A stretch of DNA of 64,000 nt from SM1-73 sp964588305. GTDB lineage: Bacteria > Zixibacteria > MSB-5A5 > SM1-73. Both the position numbers and the translations under genes were made by a program. Below the pieces are notes generated by a model. It was given only the letters and a program-made list of their open reading frames with translations, ran no database searches and was not told the origin of the DNA. The stretch covers positions 131,898 to 195,897 of the forward strand of contig CAZPOP010000002.1 of NCBI GenBank assembly GCA_964588305.1, in the 5' to 3' direction. Shown here piece after piece: positions 18,618-25,986 of the stretch (the first letter of the stretch is position 1; every line of letters starts with the position of its first letter).

Positions 18618-20471
18618 TCATCTTCCTTTTTCCATCTCGGCCATTTCCTGTTCCATCTTATCTGTTTCTTCTTCCATCCTCTTTCTTTCCAATTCCCTCT
18701 GCGCTTGCTCTTCCTGATGCTCCCTTTTCATTTCTTCCCACAGCTCCGGATACAAGTTGGGGTCTCCTTTTCCTACGTCCGTCCGTCTCATGCGTTCGTT
18801 CTCGTAACCTTTTCTTTTGGCTACCGCCCGATAGGAAAAAGAAGCATCGCTGGTTCCACCCTGAAGCTCGATGACGTCAAAACTGGTGGTTTGAGTCTTC
18901 ACATAGGTTCCCCTACAATCATCCTTTAGCTGGATGAACACCTTCATCGGGTGGGACGCATCGATGGCAACAGTCTCCAAGAACAGCGGGTCAAGTTCTA
19001 TGTGAGCTTCACCGTTTCTCAGTTTTCCTTCTCCAAAATCCTCAAACCAGACCTCTGGGGATTCCATGGCATAAAGCAAAACCTCTCCCTGGGAGGTTCT
19101 CACCACTGCAGGTTTTGCGCCGGAGGCTACCATATCGCCGGCGGCGTAGACGGCTGCTCCAGACCCGCCAGCTTTTTCAGATACATAGACGCCGTAATGG
19201 ATTCCTGTACCGGTATCGGAAACCGAAAAATACCCACCGTAAGCATACCCTGATGAGGTATTTTCTGCTCTACCCCGGCAACCATAAGTGTAACCGTAGG
19301 ACGAACCATAGGCTGATCCATTAACACCATAATGGGCTCCTGTTCCGGAATAAGAGGTGTAAAAATCTCCACCATAGGCATATCCCGAGGAACTGTTGTC
19401 AGCAAAACCCGTAACACCCTTGGTCCAAGCAGAAGAGGAACCCCAGGCCTGCACACTGACTCCATAATGATCTCCTGTTCCGGAAGAATACGTCTGGAAA
19501 ACTCCGCCATAAGCAGAGCCCGAGGAACTGTTTTCGGCACGATTATAGGAACCATAGGTTGAAGCTGAGGAGGAGCCATAACCGTACGCGCCCACCCCAC
19601 AATGGGTCCCGGTGCCGGAGCTGGAGGTTACGAATTGACCTCCCCGAGCAGAGCCGTCGGAAGTATTTTCGGAGAAACCGTAGGAACCGTAGGTATCGTC
19701 AGAAGAGGAACCTTGGCCCCGGGCATAGACCCCAAAATGAGGTCCCGTTCCCGAAGACGACGTTTCGAAGAATCCGCCGTAGGTGTACCCAAAAGAGGTA
19801 TTCTCCGCCCAACCATGGCAGCCGTAAGTATCGCCGGTTGAGGCTCCGAGTGCGATACCGCTGACCCCGGATCGCTTTCCTGAACCCACGGAAGAGCCAG
19901 TAAAGATTCCGCCGTAAACCGGCCCTGTGGCACTGCTTTCTCCGTAACCCTCGATACCGATAGACGGTCCGTCACTTCCCGAGCATTTGACCAGAAGAGC
20001 CGTGCCGGAATTTGCGACGACGGAATCCGGGCCCTGAACGTTCACGAATCTGTCGTCACAGTCTTCGCAGTCTACGCCGCCGTCCGCAGTGCCTGCCCGG
20101 TAAGCATACGGTACGCTCACCATGAGCTTAAGGGGTCTCATCTCCGGATCAGATTCCACCTGAACTCCCAAGTATTTGATGGTTCCATCAAAGACAGAGG
20201 CAGGTATGGGAAACTCGCTTCCCAAGAGAACATTGAATATCCCGTTTTCCACCTCCACGCTATCCTGGTCTTCAGTCCATTCTGCAGGGGAACCCAGAGT
20301 GTCAGGATAAATGGAGAAGGTCATCTGGACCGTGTCATTAAGAGCGGCACCAGTGGTTGTGGTTAGCTTCCCCTGATAATTGATCTTATCGGGGACGACG
20401 GCAGATGAAAGGGAGCAAAGGAATAATGTCATGATTCCCGCCACCAGAAAAACAAAACTTTTGCGTAACAT
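18618..20471 (-). CDS. Secreted 45-residue-repeat protein with coiled-coil C-terminus
   Basis: This is a 617-residue exported protein. After the signal peptide, residues 25-130 form a domain widespread in candidate-phylum secreted proteins (VPDKINYQGKLT, NGIFNVLLG, EMRPLKLMVSVPYAYRA). Residues 193-417 are five tandem 45-residue repeats of the form GTGxHYGV...GSSxxxTYG...AENTSSGxAYGGxF, with a sixth partial copy. A conserved module follows (VRTSQGEVLLYAMESPEVWFEDFGEGKL, VIELQGGTSDASFSYRAVAKRKGYE). The last 40 residues are highly charged and predicted coiled coil (EEQAQRELERKRMEEE). The repeats suggest a fibrous stalk or adhesin; no catalytic motif is seen. It has neither a dockerin nor a T9SS tail, unlike its neighbours. 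Confidence 0.75.
   Translation of the reverse strand: MLRKSFVFLVAGIMTLFLCSLSSAVVPDKINYQGKLTTTTGAALNDTVQMTFSIYPDTLGSPAEWTEDQDSVEVENGIFNVLLGSEFPIPASVFDGTIKYLGVQVESDPEMRPLKLMVSVPYAYRAGTADGGVDCEDCDDRFVNVQGPDSVVANSGTALLVKCSGSDGPSIGIEGYGESSATGPVYGGIFTGSSVGSGKRSGVSGIALGASTGDTYGCHGWAENTSFGYTYGGFFETSSSGTGPHFGVYARGQGSSSDDTYGSYGFSENTSDGSARGGQFVTSSSGTGTHCGVGAYGYGSSSASTYGSYNRAENSSSGSAYGGVFQTYSSGTGDHYGVSVQAWGSSSAWTKGVTGFADNSSSGYAYGGDFYTSYSGTGAHYGVNGSAYGSSYGYTYGCRGRAENTSSGYAYGGYFSVSDTGTGIHYGVYVSEKAGGSGAAVYAAGDMVASGAKPAVVRTSQGEVLLYAMESPEVWFEDFGEGKLRNGEAHIELDPLFLETVAIDASHPMKVFIQLKDDCRGTYVKTQTTSFDVIELQGGTSDASFSYRAVAKRKGYENERMRRTDVGKGDPNLYPELWEEMKREHQEEQAQRELERKRMEEETDKMEQEMAEMEKGR
19221..19895 (-). repeat. Five in-frame 135-base tandem repeats
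   Basis: These encode residues 193-417 of the repeat protein. Each unit is exactly 45 codons without gaps. The units have diverged in sequence but keep the Gly, Tyr and Asn-Thr/Ser positions. Confidence 0.8.
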
Positions 20472-20491
20472 TACGCAACTCCTTTCGTTTA

Positions 20492-20521
20492 TCCGCCGAA
20501 GGCGGATCCGCCTGTGGCGGA
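20492..20521. repeat. Twin hairpin repeat, TCCGCC/GGCGGA type
   Basis: Two adjacent 15-base hairpins, TCCGCC-GAA-GGCGGA (20492-20506) and TCCGCC-TGT-GGCGGA (20507-20521), share identical stems with different loops. A degenerate relative lies at about 20569-20620 (TCCGCC-AGA-GGCG, CCTGCC..GGCAGG, TCCGCC-TTT-GGTGGA). It is positioned just upstream of the repeat-protein gene. Confidence 0.7.
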
Positions 20522-20634
20522 AAGGTTAACTTTTCAGTGAACAGAATATGTGCAGGGGTGAATCTTCTCCGCCAGAGGCGCCCGCCTGCCGGACGGGCAG
20601 GAATCCGCCTTTGGTGGAAGACTGGCCCTTTTTT

Positions 20635-20660
20635 GGGTGGAGCTGAAGCTCCACCCCTAC
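20635..20660. repeat. GTAGGGG-type palindrome
   Basis: GGGTGGAGCT (20635-20644) and AGCTCCACCC (20647-20656) form a perfect 10-base stem with a GA loop, followed by CCTAC. The 3' CCCCTAC end matches the palindromes at 46796-46823 and 48729-48754 although the inner stem differs. Confidence 0.6.
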
Positions 20661-21076
20661 GTTTTTATTGTCCCCCTCTCTTCAGAAGAATGTGATCGAA
20701 TTTTCTGTCTTTTCCACTTCCTTGAGAAAAGGTGTAATGCCCGTGCCGATCTGTCACAGGTGGCTCTGGCTATGACGTGAATGTAGGGACAAAGAGGGGT
20801 CTTTGCGCCATCTTGTGGTTCTCAAGCATAACGGCTTAAGGTTTAATTCAGAACTCCGGCAGCATTAGCCCGATTCACCTGACGTCTCAGAACGCTTTTA
20901 TAACGAAGCTTCAGGCAGTAAGGAAGCCTGAGAGCATTCATGTCGTGGCAAGGTTCAACAGCCCGGTCCCCTATGGGAGCGAACCTATGTGTTCAATATA
21001 ACCAAACCCCTCACCAAGTCAACAAGAAACTCCAACGCCCGTGCAAATACCGAGGGGAAATCCCAGTCCCTACGCA
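20661..21076. other. Intergenic stretch without a gene
   Basis: This is the remainder of the 670-base gap between the repeat-protein gene and the next C25 peptidase gene. I see no coding frame, RNA gene or promoter that I can support. A GTAGGGAC word near 20784 and CCCTACG near 21068 may be decayed copies of the palindrome family. Confidence 0.4.
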
Positions 21077-21082
21077 AAAAAA

Positions 21083-21112
21083 GCCCCGATCCCGATAGAT
21101 CGGGATCGAGGC
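21083..21112 (-). terminator. Terminator after the larger tandem C25 peptidase gene
   Basis: GCCCCGATCCCGAT (21083-21096) pairs with ATCGGGATCGAGGC (21099-21112). On the minus strand the stem is followed by seven T. It lies 31 bases past the stop. Confidence 0.8.
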
Positions 21113-21142
21113 TTTTCGGGGAATTCCCTGTTTATTGTCTCT

Positions 21143-21895
21143 ACTAACAACCCGGCGCTGATCCTCCTATAAACAGATAATTGATGAGATACATCACGTC
21201 AGCAACGTCGACCTCACCGTCACAGTTGGCGTCCCCGGCCCACATGGGATCAGGGGCAGTTCCACCGATGAAGAGGTAATTTGCCAGATACATGACGTCG
21301 GCTATGTCTATCTCGCCGTCTCCATTGGCGTCCCCACGAGAGGCGGCGGGTTTGTTTATTCCAAACCAGGCCATGATCCTGCCCATGACCGAGTTGGCAT
21401 TGTTGGGATCGTCTCCACTCTGGGGAACAGCCTCAAAGGGAAAGCCGAAGAAGACCACCTGATAGTCCGCCGTCCCGGTGGCAGGATAACGCAGAGCACA
21501 ATAATTGGTGACATCCGGACCTCCCACCGGGAAGCTCGGTACAGCCGATAATCCTTCGCGGGATACAGGCGAAGACTTGCCGGTGCGGTAGAATATCCCG
21601 GCGGCGTCAGGATGGGGAACCACGTAATCCGCCAGACCGGTAAAGGGATAGCTCAAAGAGATGCTTATCCCATCAGAGACGGCATCTCCTGACACTCCCT
21701 CCACCGAGTTTATCCCTGGATCGTCGGTATGCCCTGCCACGTGCAGGTAATCGGTGATGAAGGTGTTAGGATCATTATCATACAAAAGGTCCTGGCTGGA
21801 GAGAAACAGTCGACCGTTATTGTCCAGATAGGTTTGCAGACCAGCCTGATCTTCAGGGGTGAGGGTGGAAGGATTGCCCACAGAACCATAATCAT
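21143..21895 (-). repeat. 753-base tract identical to 25234-25986
   Basis: The last 753 bases of this C25 gene, including the stop codon, match the end of the next C25 gene base for base at an offset of 4091. The match stops sharply at 21142/25233 on one side and at 21896/25987 (C versus T) on the other. Beyond the inner edge the genes remain similar but clearly diverged. This pattern fits recent gene conversion or duplication. Confidence 0.9.
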
Positions 21896-24800
21896 CTCCC
21901 GTGGTCCACACCACGGCCTTATACGAGCCGAATATGGAGTCCGAAGGCAGACCCAACAAATCATATTCCCAAAGATCAAACGATATTCCCAGAGAATTCA
22001 AGGCGGAGACGAAGTAAGTCTCATATTCTTCCCCGTCATCGTCGTCCACCAGTAGAACCGGCTTCCTCCCGATCTTAACCTCAAAAGTATCGGACGCAGA
22101 ATAGGGTCCTGCTCCGCTCATCTGCAGGATGAAGGTGGTCACGTGACCTAAAGAACAATCAGCCGCTACCTCAAACTGGTACGGAACCACAGAAGACCCC
22201 GTGCCGCCCGAGGAAATCTCCGGATAGCTTGAGCTTGACACCGTCACCGTGACGTAAGGATCATCACAGATCAGATCGGCAGTGACTCCAACTGCTCCCT
22301 GGCTCCCTTCGTTCTTCAGCACCACCGTCATGTCGCAGGTTTCTCCGGGATCAGGCTCACCATCCCCGTTGCCACCGACGTCCTGGATAGTTTTCGACTC
22401 ATAAACCAGAACCGGAGCATGCGCCAGAAGACTTAGATCCGAGTGACTCCAGCTCCCGTTATCCGCAGTTATATCCAACTGGAAGACGATAGCTTCACCA
22501 TCCGCTATCTCTGCAGAAACCACAAAATCGAAATCTTCCGGGCAGGAAATGGTTTCGTGCGCTCCTATGTCTCCGTACACCTCATGGTCGTCGGTTATGG
22601 TAATCAATGGATGGATGGTGCTCAAGGTGGCTTGTACGTTAAAGGCGGTGGAATCTCCCATGTTCTCAAGCACTATGGGAAGCTCAATGGTCTCTCCTAA
22701 ATCGACGTCCCCGTCACTGTTTCCCAAACTCTCGCCCAAACTGTCATCATCCACGTACCAATTCTCAAAGCTTACATAGGCTCCGCCGGTTGCCAGGACC
22801 GTAGACCGATAGGGAAAGGCATTATGAGCAGTGACGGTGATCTCCACATCTCCGGGAGAGAGAGGAGACGGATAAAGAGTTACCTCTCCTGAGGCGTCGG
22901 TTCGACCGACCTCGTAAACCTCCCCCTCTTTAATCAAACAGACCAGAGCATCCTCAACTGGCTGACCGTCCAGGTACACGCTCACCGGGAAAGGTGCTCC
23001 TCCCAGTACCACCGCGTCAGGATGGGTCACATCCAGGCTCTCGGGCATGCTGGTCCAAATCTGCATGCTGGGGTCTCCAAACCAGTGCCCCATTTCGAAT
23101 GTCGCTTTGGTCACGGTCATGTCCGGAGTCCAGGGATAACCAGCACCACCGGTGAGATAGTATTTATCGTACATCCAAAACTTCCCGAAGTTGAGCACGG
23201 GTCCCATCATAAATATGGGATCGTAGATGGGATGCGTGGATCCAACACCCGGATAAGAGGGATCGAAATCCGTCCACATGGCATCGTAGAATCCCTTGCA
23301 GAGCTCGTCATTATAGCCACTAAAGCTGACCCGCGTGTGCCCGAATATGCCCACTGCTCCGCCATTTGCGTTCCTCTGGAAGGCTTCGCAGAAGTAGACT
23401 TCTCCGCTGGGTGTACCATTACCTGCAGCATCGGTTTCGTTGTCGAAGTGACCGGTCTCACAGTTTATGCTGAGCACAACCGGCAATCTGTCTTGATTGG
23501 CAAGATCATTAACATCCGGCACCAGATATTGTGGGTCTCCCCACCCGTCCACGTCGCCATGATCCCGATGGTTGACTAAGAAAACTCCGTCGTTTATGGC
23601 ATTGTTGATCTGAGTGGCGCTGCCTGTCCAGGACAATCCGGGCGGGATGGGATCTCCGTAGTAGTAATACTGAGGATTGCTGCCTGACGTTTTGGTATAG
23701 CATCTCTCCGCATCATATCCGTGTGAAAGCACGAAATCCCTGACCGCCTCGCTGGTTTGGAGAAAGAATCTATCAGCATAGCCGTCCTGGGGCCACTCAT
23801 CCTGATAATAGCCAGCCACCAAAACGTTGTCGTAAAAGCTCGAAGGTGTGGTGATCGGCTCTCTTTGATAGTTTATGATCTTACTCATGACCACCCCAGC
23901 TTCTTCGGGAGAATCCACGGAAATCCTTCCAGGATACATGTCCGGAAAGAAATCCGATCCATCCACCGTGACATAATATAAATCTGTGCCGGTCTTGTAA
24001 CCGTCGTACGGATGAGTGCTTCGGTAAAACAGGGGAACGAACTCGGCATCTCCCACCAGAAGGAGGAAGGAGGGTGGTGGAGTCCAGGTATCGTATGCAT
24101 TTTGAATATAAGTTCTTATGGATCCGGTATCAGAGCCGGTCTCGGTGGTATTCTTCACCCAGGTGGAGATTCCGGTCAGATTCTTCCATAGAGCTAATGA
24201 TTCCGCCCAGGCCTGAAAATCGGGATGGGTGATGATCAGAAAGTCGCAACCGGTGTCGCTCTTTCCGCCTAACGGAGCCGGAGTTCCCAGGGAGGGATAA
24301 TTCAAAAGAAGATTCTGATACAAAGGCTCAAAATATGGCGAGCGGTGGATCGGGTCAACAAAAAGACCGCTTCCTCCCACAAAGCTGATCTTCACTTTCA
24401 TATGAGAGCAAACCTTCAACTCCTGGGTAGCAGGGTTGTATTGTACCGGAAAGAGAATGAATAAAGAAACCGGACAGCCTCGAATGATCTTGGGCTCCTC
24501 CACAAATACCATCCTGTCCGGATAAAACTCGTTTCGCTGATAGAAATCCTCGTCCTTGACAAACTCGGGTTCCGGGGCTCCCGCCTTGTCAACCGGCTGT
24601 TCCTGTACTGGATAGACGTTGTAGCCGGAGAGAGTCTGGGCGGTATATTCCAAAACCTCAATTTGAGGTTCAGCATCCAAAGGTACTGCAATGAATCGCC
24701 CAAAAGTGGGAACCTCCGCCCATCCCAAATTAGAAGTCCTTCCCCCACCGGAAATGAGAAGACTCTGATACGTCATTCCTTCCTTAACAATTTCATTGAT

Positions 24801-24998
24801 TACCATCCCGGGAAAATTGACGTCAAGTATTACCTCGTTTGCGTCAGAAGCCAAAAGATTGGCCTCCGGATAAGCGGAGACGTCACCTGACTGGCCGGAG
24901 CCAAAGGCAATCCAACCGCTGGCAGCAAGGGAGACCGAGCCGCTCAACAAAACAAAAAAGAAAACAGAAAGAAACAGATCACGTTTCTTCATATACAA
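21144..24998 (-). CDS. Gingipain-like C25 peptidase with CARDB/GATase-like chassis and dockerin tail (copy A)
   Basis: This is a 1284-residue exported protease. Signal peptide ~1-27; propeptide ~30-230; C25 catalytic domain from CDFLIITHPDFQAWAE, with a candidate dyad His480 (NHRDHG) and Cys513 (SINCETG) separated by 33 residues, the same spacing as in gingipain R. After a short Ig-like module come a CARDB-like domain (DDSLGESLGNSDGDVDLGET, about 755-870), a second Ig-like domain, a GATase/ThuA-like domain opening LLVDDDDGEEYETYF and, last, a dockerin pair ending APGC. The same chassis follows an M14 carboxypeptidase at 58681. An in-frame second Met (MKKRD) could be the true start. It is probably a cell-surface endopeptidase. 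Confidence 0.88.
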   Translation of the reverse strand: MYMKKRDLFLSVFFFVLLSGSVSLAASGWIAFGSGQSGDVSAYPEANLLASDANEVILDVNFPGMVINEIVKEGMTYQSLLISGGGRTSNLGWAEVPTFGRFIAVPLDAEPQIEVLEYTAQTLSGYNVYPVQEQPVDKAGAPEPEFVKDEDFYQRNEFYPDRMVFVEEPKIIRGCPVSLFILFPVQYNPATQELKVCSHMKVKISFVGGSGLFVDPIHRSPYFEPLYQNLLLNYPSLGTPAPLGGKSDTGCDFLIITHPDFQAWAESLALWKNLTGISTWVKNTTETGSDTGSIRTYIQNAYDTWTPPPSFLLLVGDAEFVPLFYRSTHPYDGYKTGTDLYYVTVDGSDFFPDMYPGRISVDSPEEAGVVMSKIINYQREPITTPSSFYDNVLVAGYYQDEWPQDGYADRFFLQTSEAVRDFVLSHGYDAERCYTKTSGSNPQYYYYGDPIPPGLSWTGSATQINNAINDGVFLVNHRDHGDVDGWGDPQYLVPDVNDLANQDRLPVVLSINCETGHFDNETDAAGNGTPSGEVYFCEAFQRNANGGAVGIFGHTRVSFSGYNDELCKGFYDAMWTDFDPSYPGVGSTHPIYDPIFMMGPVLNFGKFWMYDKYYLTGGAGYPWTPDMTVTKATFEMGHWFGDPSMQIWTSMPESLDVTHPDAVVLGGAPFPVSVYLDGQPVEDALVCLIKEGEVYEVGRTDASGEVTLYPSPLSPGDVEITVTAHNAFPYRSTVLATGGAYVSFENWYVDDDSLGESLGNSDGDVDLGETIELPIVLENMGDSTAFNVQATLSTIHPLITITDDHEVYGDIGAHETISCPEDFDFVVSAEIADGEAIVFQLDITADNGSWSHSDLSLLAHAPVLVYESKTIQDVGGNGDGEPDPGETCDMTVVLKNEGSQGAVGVTADLICDDPYVTVTVSSSSYPEISSGGTGSSVVPYQFEVAADCSLGHVTTFILQMSGAGPYSASDTFEVKIGRKPVLLVDDDDGEEYETYFVSALNSLGISFDLWEYDLLGLPSDSIFGSYKAVVWTTGDDYGSVGNPSTLTPEDQAGLQTYLDNNGRLFLSSQDLLYDNDPNTFITDYLHVAGHTDDPGINSVEGVSGDAVSDGISISLSYPFTGLADYVVPHPDAAGIFYRTGKSSPVSREGLSAVPSFPVGGPDVTNYCALRYPATGTADYQVVFFGFPFEAVPQSGDDPNNANSVMGRIMAWFGINKPAASRGDANGDGEIDIADVMYLANYLFIGGTAPDPMWAGDANCDGEVDVADVMYLINYLFIGGSAPGC

Positions 24999-25083
24999 CT
25001 CCCTTCTGAAAGGTTAGAAATAACAACACATTTTGATCATTTCGAAGCCTATGAACCCAGCCCCCTAAATGCGTCACAATTTC

Positions 25084-25111
25084 AATATAACCCAATATCT
25101 CCTTTTGGCAA
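25084..25111 (-). promoter_or_regulatory. Possible promoter for C25 copy A
   Basis: On the minus strand TTGCCA (25111-25106) and TATATT (25089-25084) have a 16-base spacer, about 90 bases upstream of the start at 24998. The match is moderate. Confidence 0.35.
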
Positions 25112-25166
25112 CAGGAATTCCTACATGAGACTCTCAAGTTGCCAAGATAACCCTTTTGGGCGAACG

Positions 25167-25201
25167 AAAAGCCCCAGCACTCACAAAAGACTGGGGCTTT
25201 T
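25167..25201 (-). terminator. Terminator after C25 copy B
   Basis: AAAAGCCCCAG (25167-25177) pairs with CTGGGGCTTTT (25191-25201) over 11 bases. Minus-strand transcription from the 25235-28906 gene runs into the TTTTCG end. It separates the two peptidase genes, so they are transcribed independently. Confidence 0.75.
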
Positions 25202-25233
25202 ACACTTGTAGTGAAACAGCTGGCCAACCGAAA

Positions 25234-25986
25234 ACTAACAACCCGGCGCTGATCCTCCTATAAACAGATAATTGATGAGATACATCACGTCAGCAACGTC
25301 GACCTCACCGTCACAGTTGGCGTCCCCGGCCCACATGGGATCAGGGGCAGTTCCACCGATGAAGAGGTAATTTGCCAGATACATGACGTCGGCTATGTCT
25401 ATCTCGCCGTCTCCATTGGCGTCCCCACGAGAGGCGGCGGGTTTGTTTATTCCAAACCAGGCCATGATCCTGCCCATGACCGAGTTGGCATTGTTGGGAT
25501 CGTCTCCACTCTGGGGAACAGCCTCAAAGGGAAAGCCGAAGAAGACCACCTGATAGTCCGCCGTCCCGGTGGCAGGATAACGCAGAGCACAATAATTGGT
25601 GACATCCGGACCTCCCACCGGGAAGCTCGGTACAGCCGATAATCCTTCGCGGGATACAGGCGAAGACTTGCCGGTGCGGTAGAATATCCCGGCGGCGTCA
25701 GGATGGGGAACCACGTAATCCGCCAGACCGGTAAAGGGATAGCTCAAAGAGATGCTTATCCCATCAGAGACGGCATCTCCTGACACTCCCTCCACCGAGT
25801 TTATCCCTGGATCGTCGGTATGCCCTGCCACGTGCAGGTAATCGGTGATGAAGGTGTTAGGATCATTATCATACAAAAGGTCCTGGCTGGAGAGAAACAG
25901 TCGACCGTTATTGTCCAGATAGGTTTGCAGACCAGCCTGATCTTCAGGGGTGAGGGTGGAAGGATTGCCCACAGAACCATAATCAT
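25234..25986 (-). repeat. 753-base tract identical to 21143-21895
   Basis: This is the partner copy of the identical tract at the end of C25 copy A. It encodes about 250 residues covering most of the GATase-like domain and the whole dockerin tail. Confidence 0.9.

Noticed and set aside
19127..19600. 157-residue frame antisense-style shadow within the 45-residue repeat region
   Set aside because: The periodicity is inherited from the tandem repeats in the real frame.
20492..20620. CRISPR array
   Set aside because: The hairpins are adjacent with no unique spacers of regular length, and no cas genes are present.
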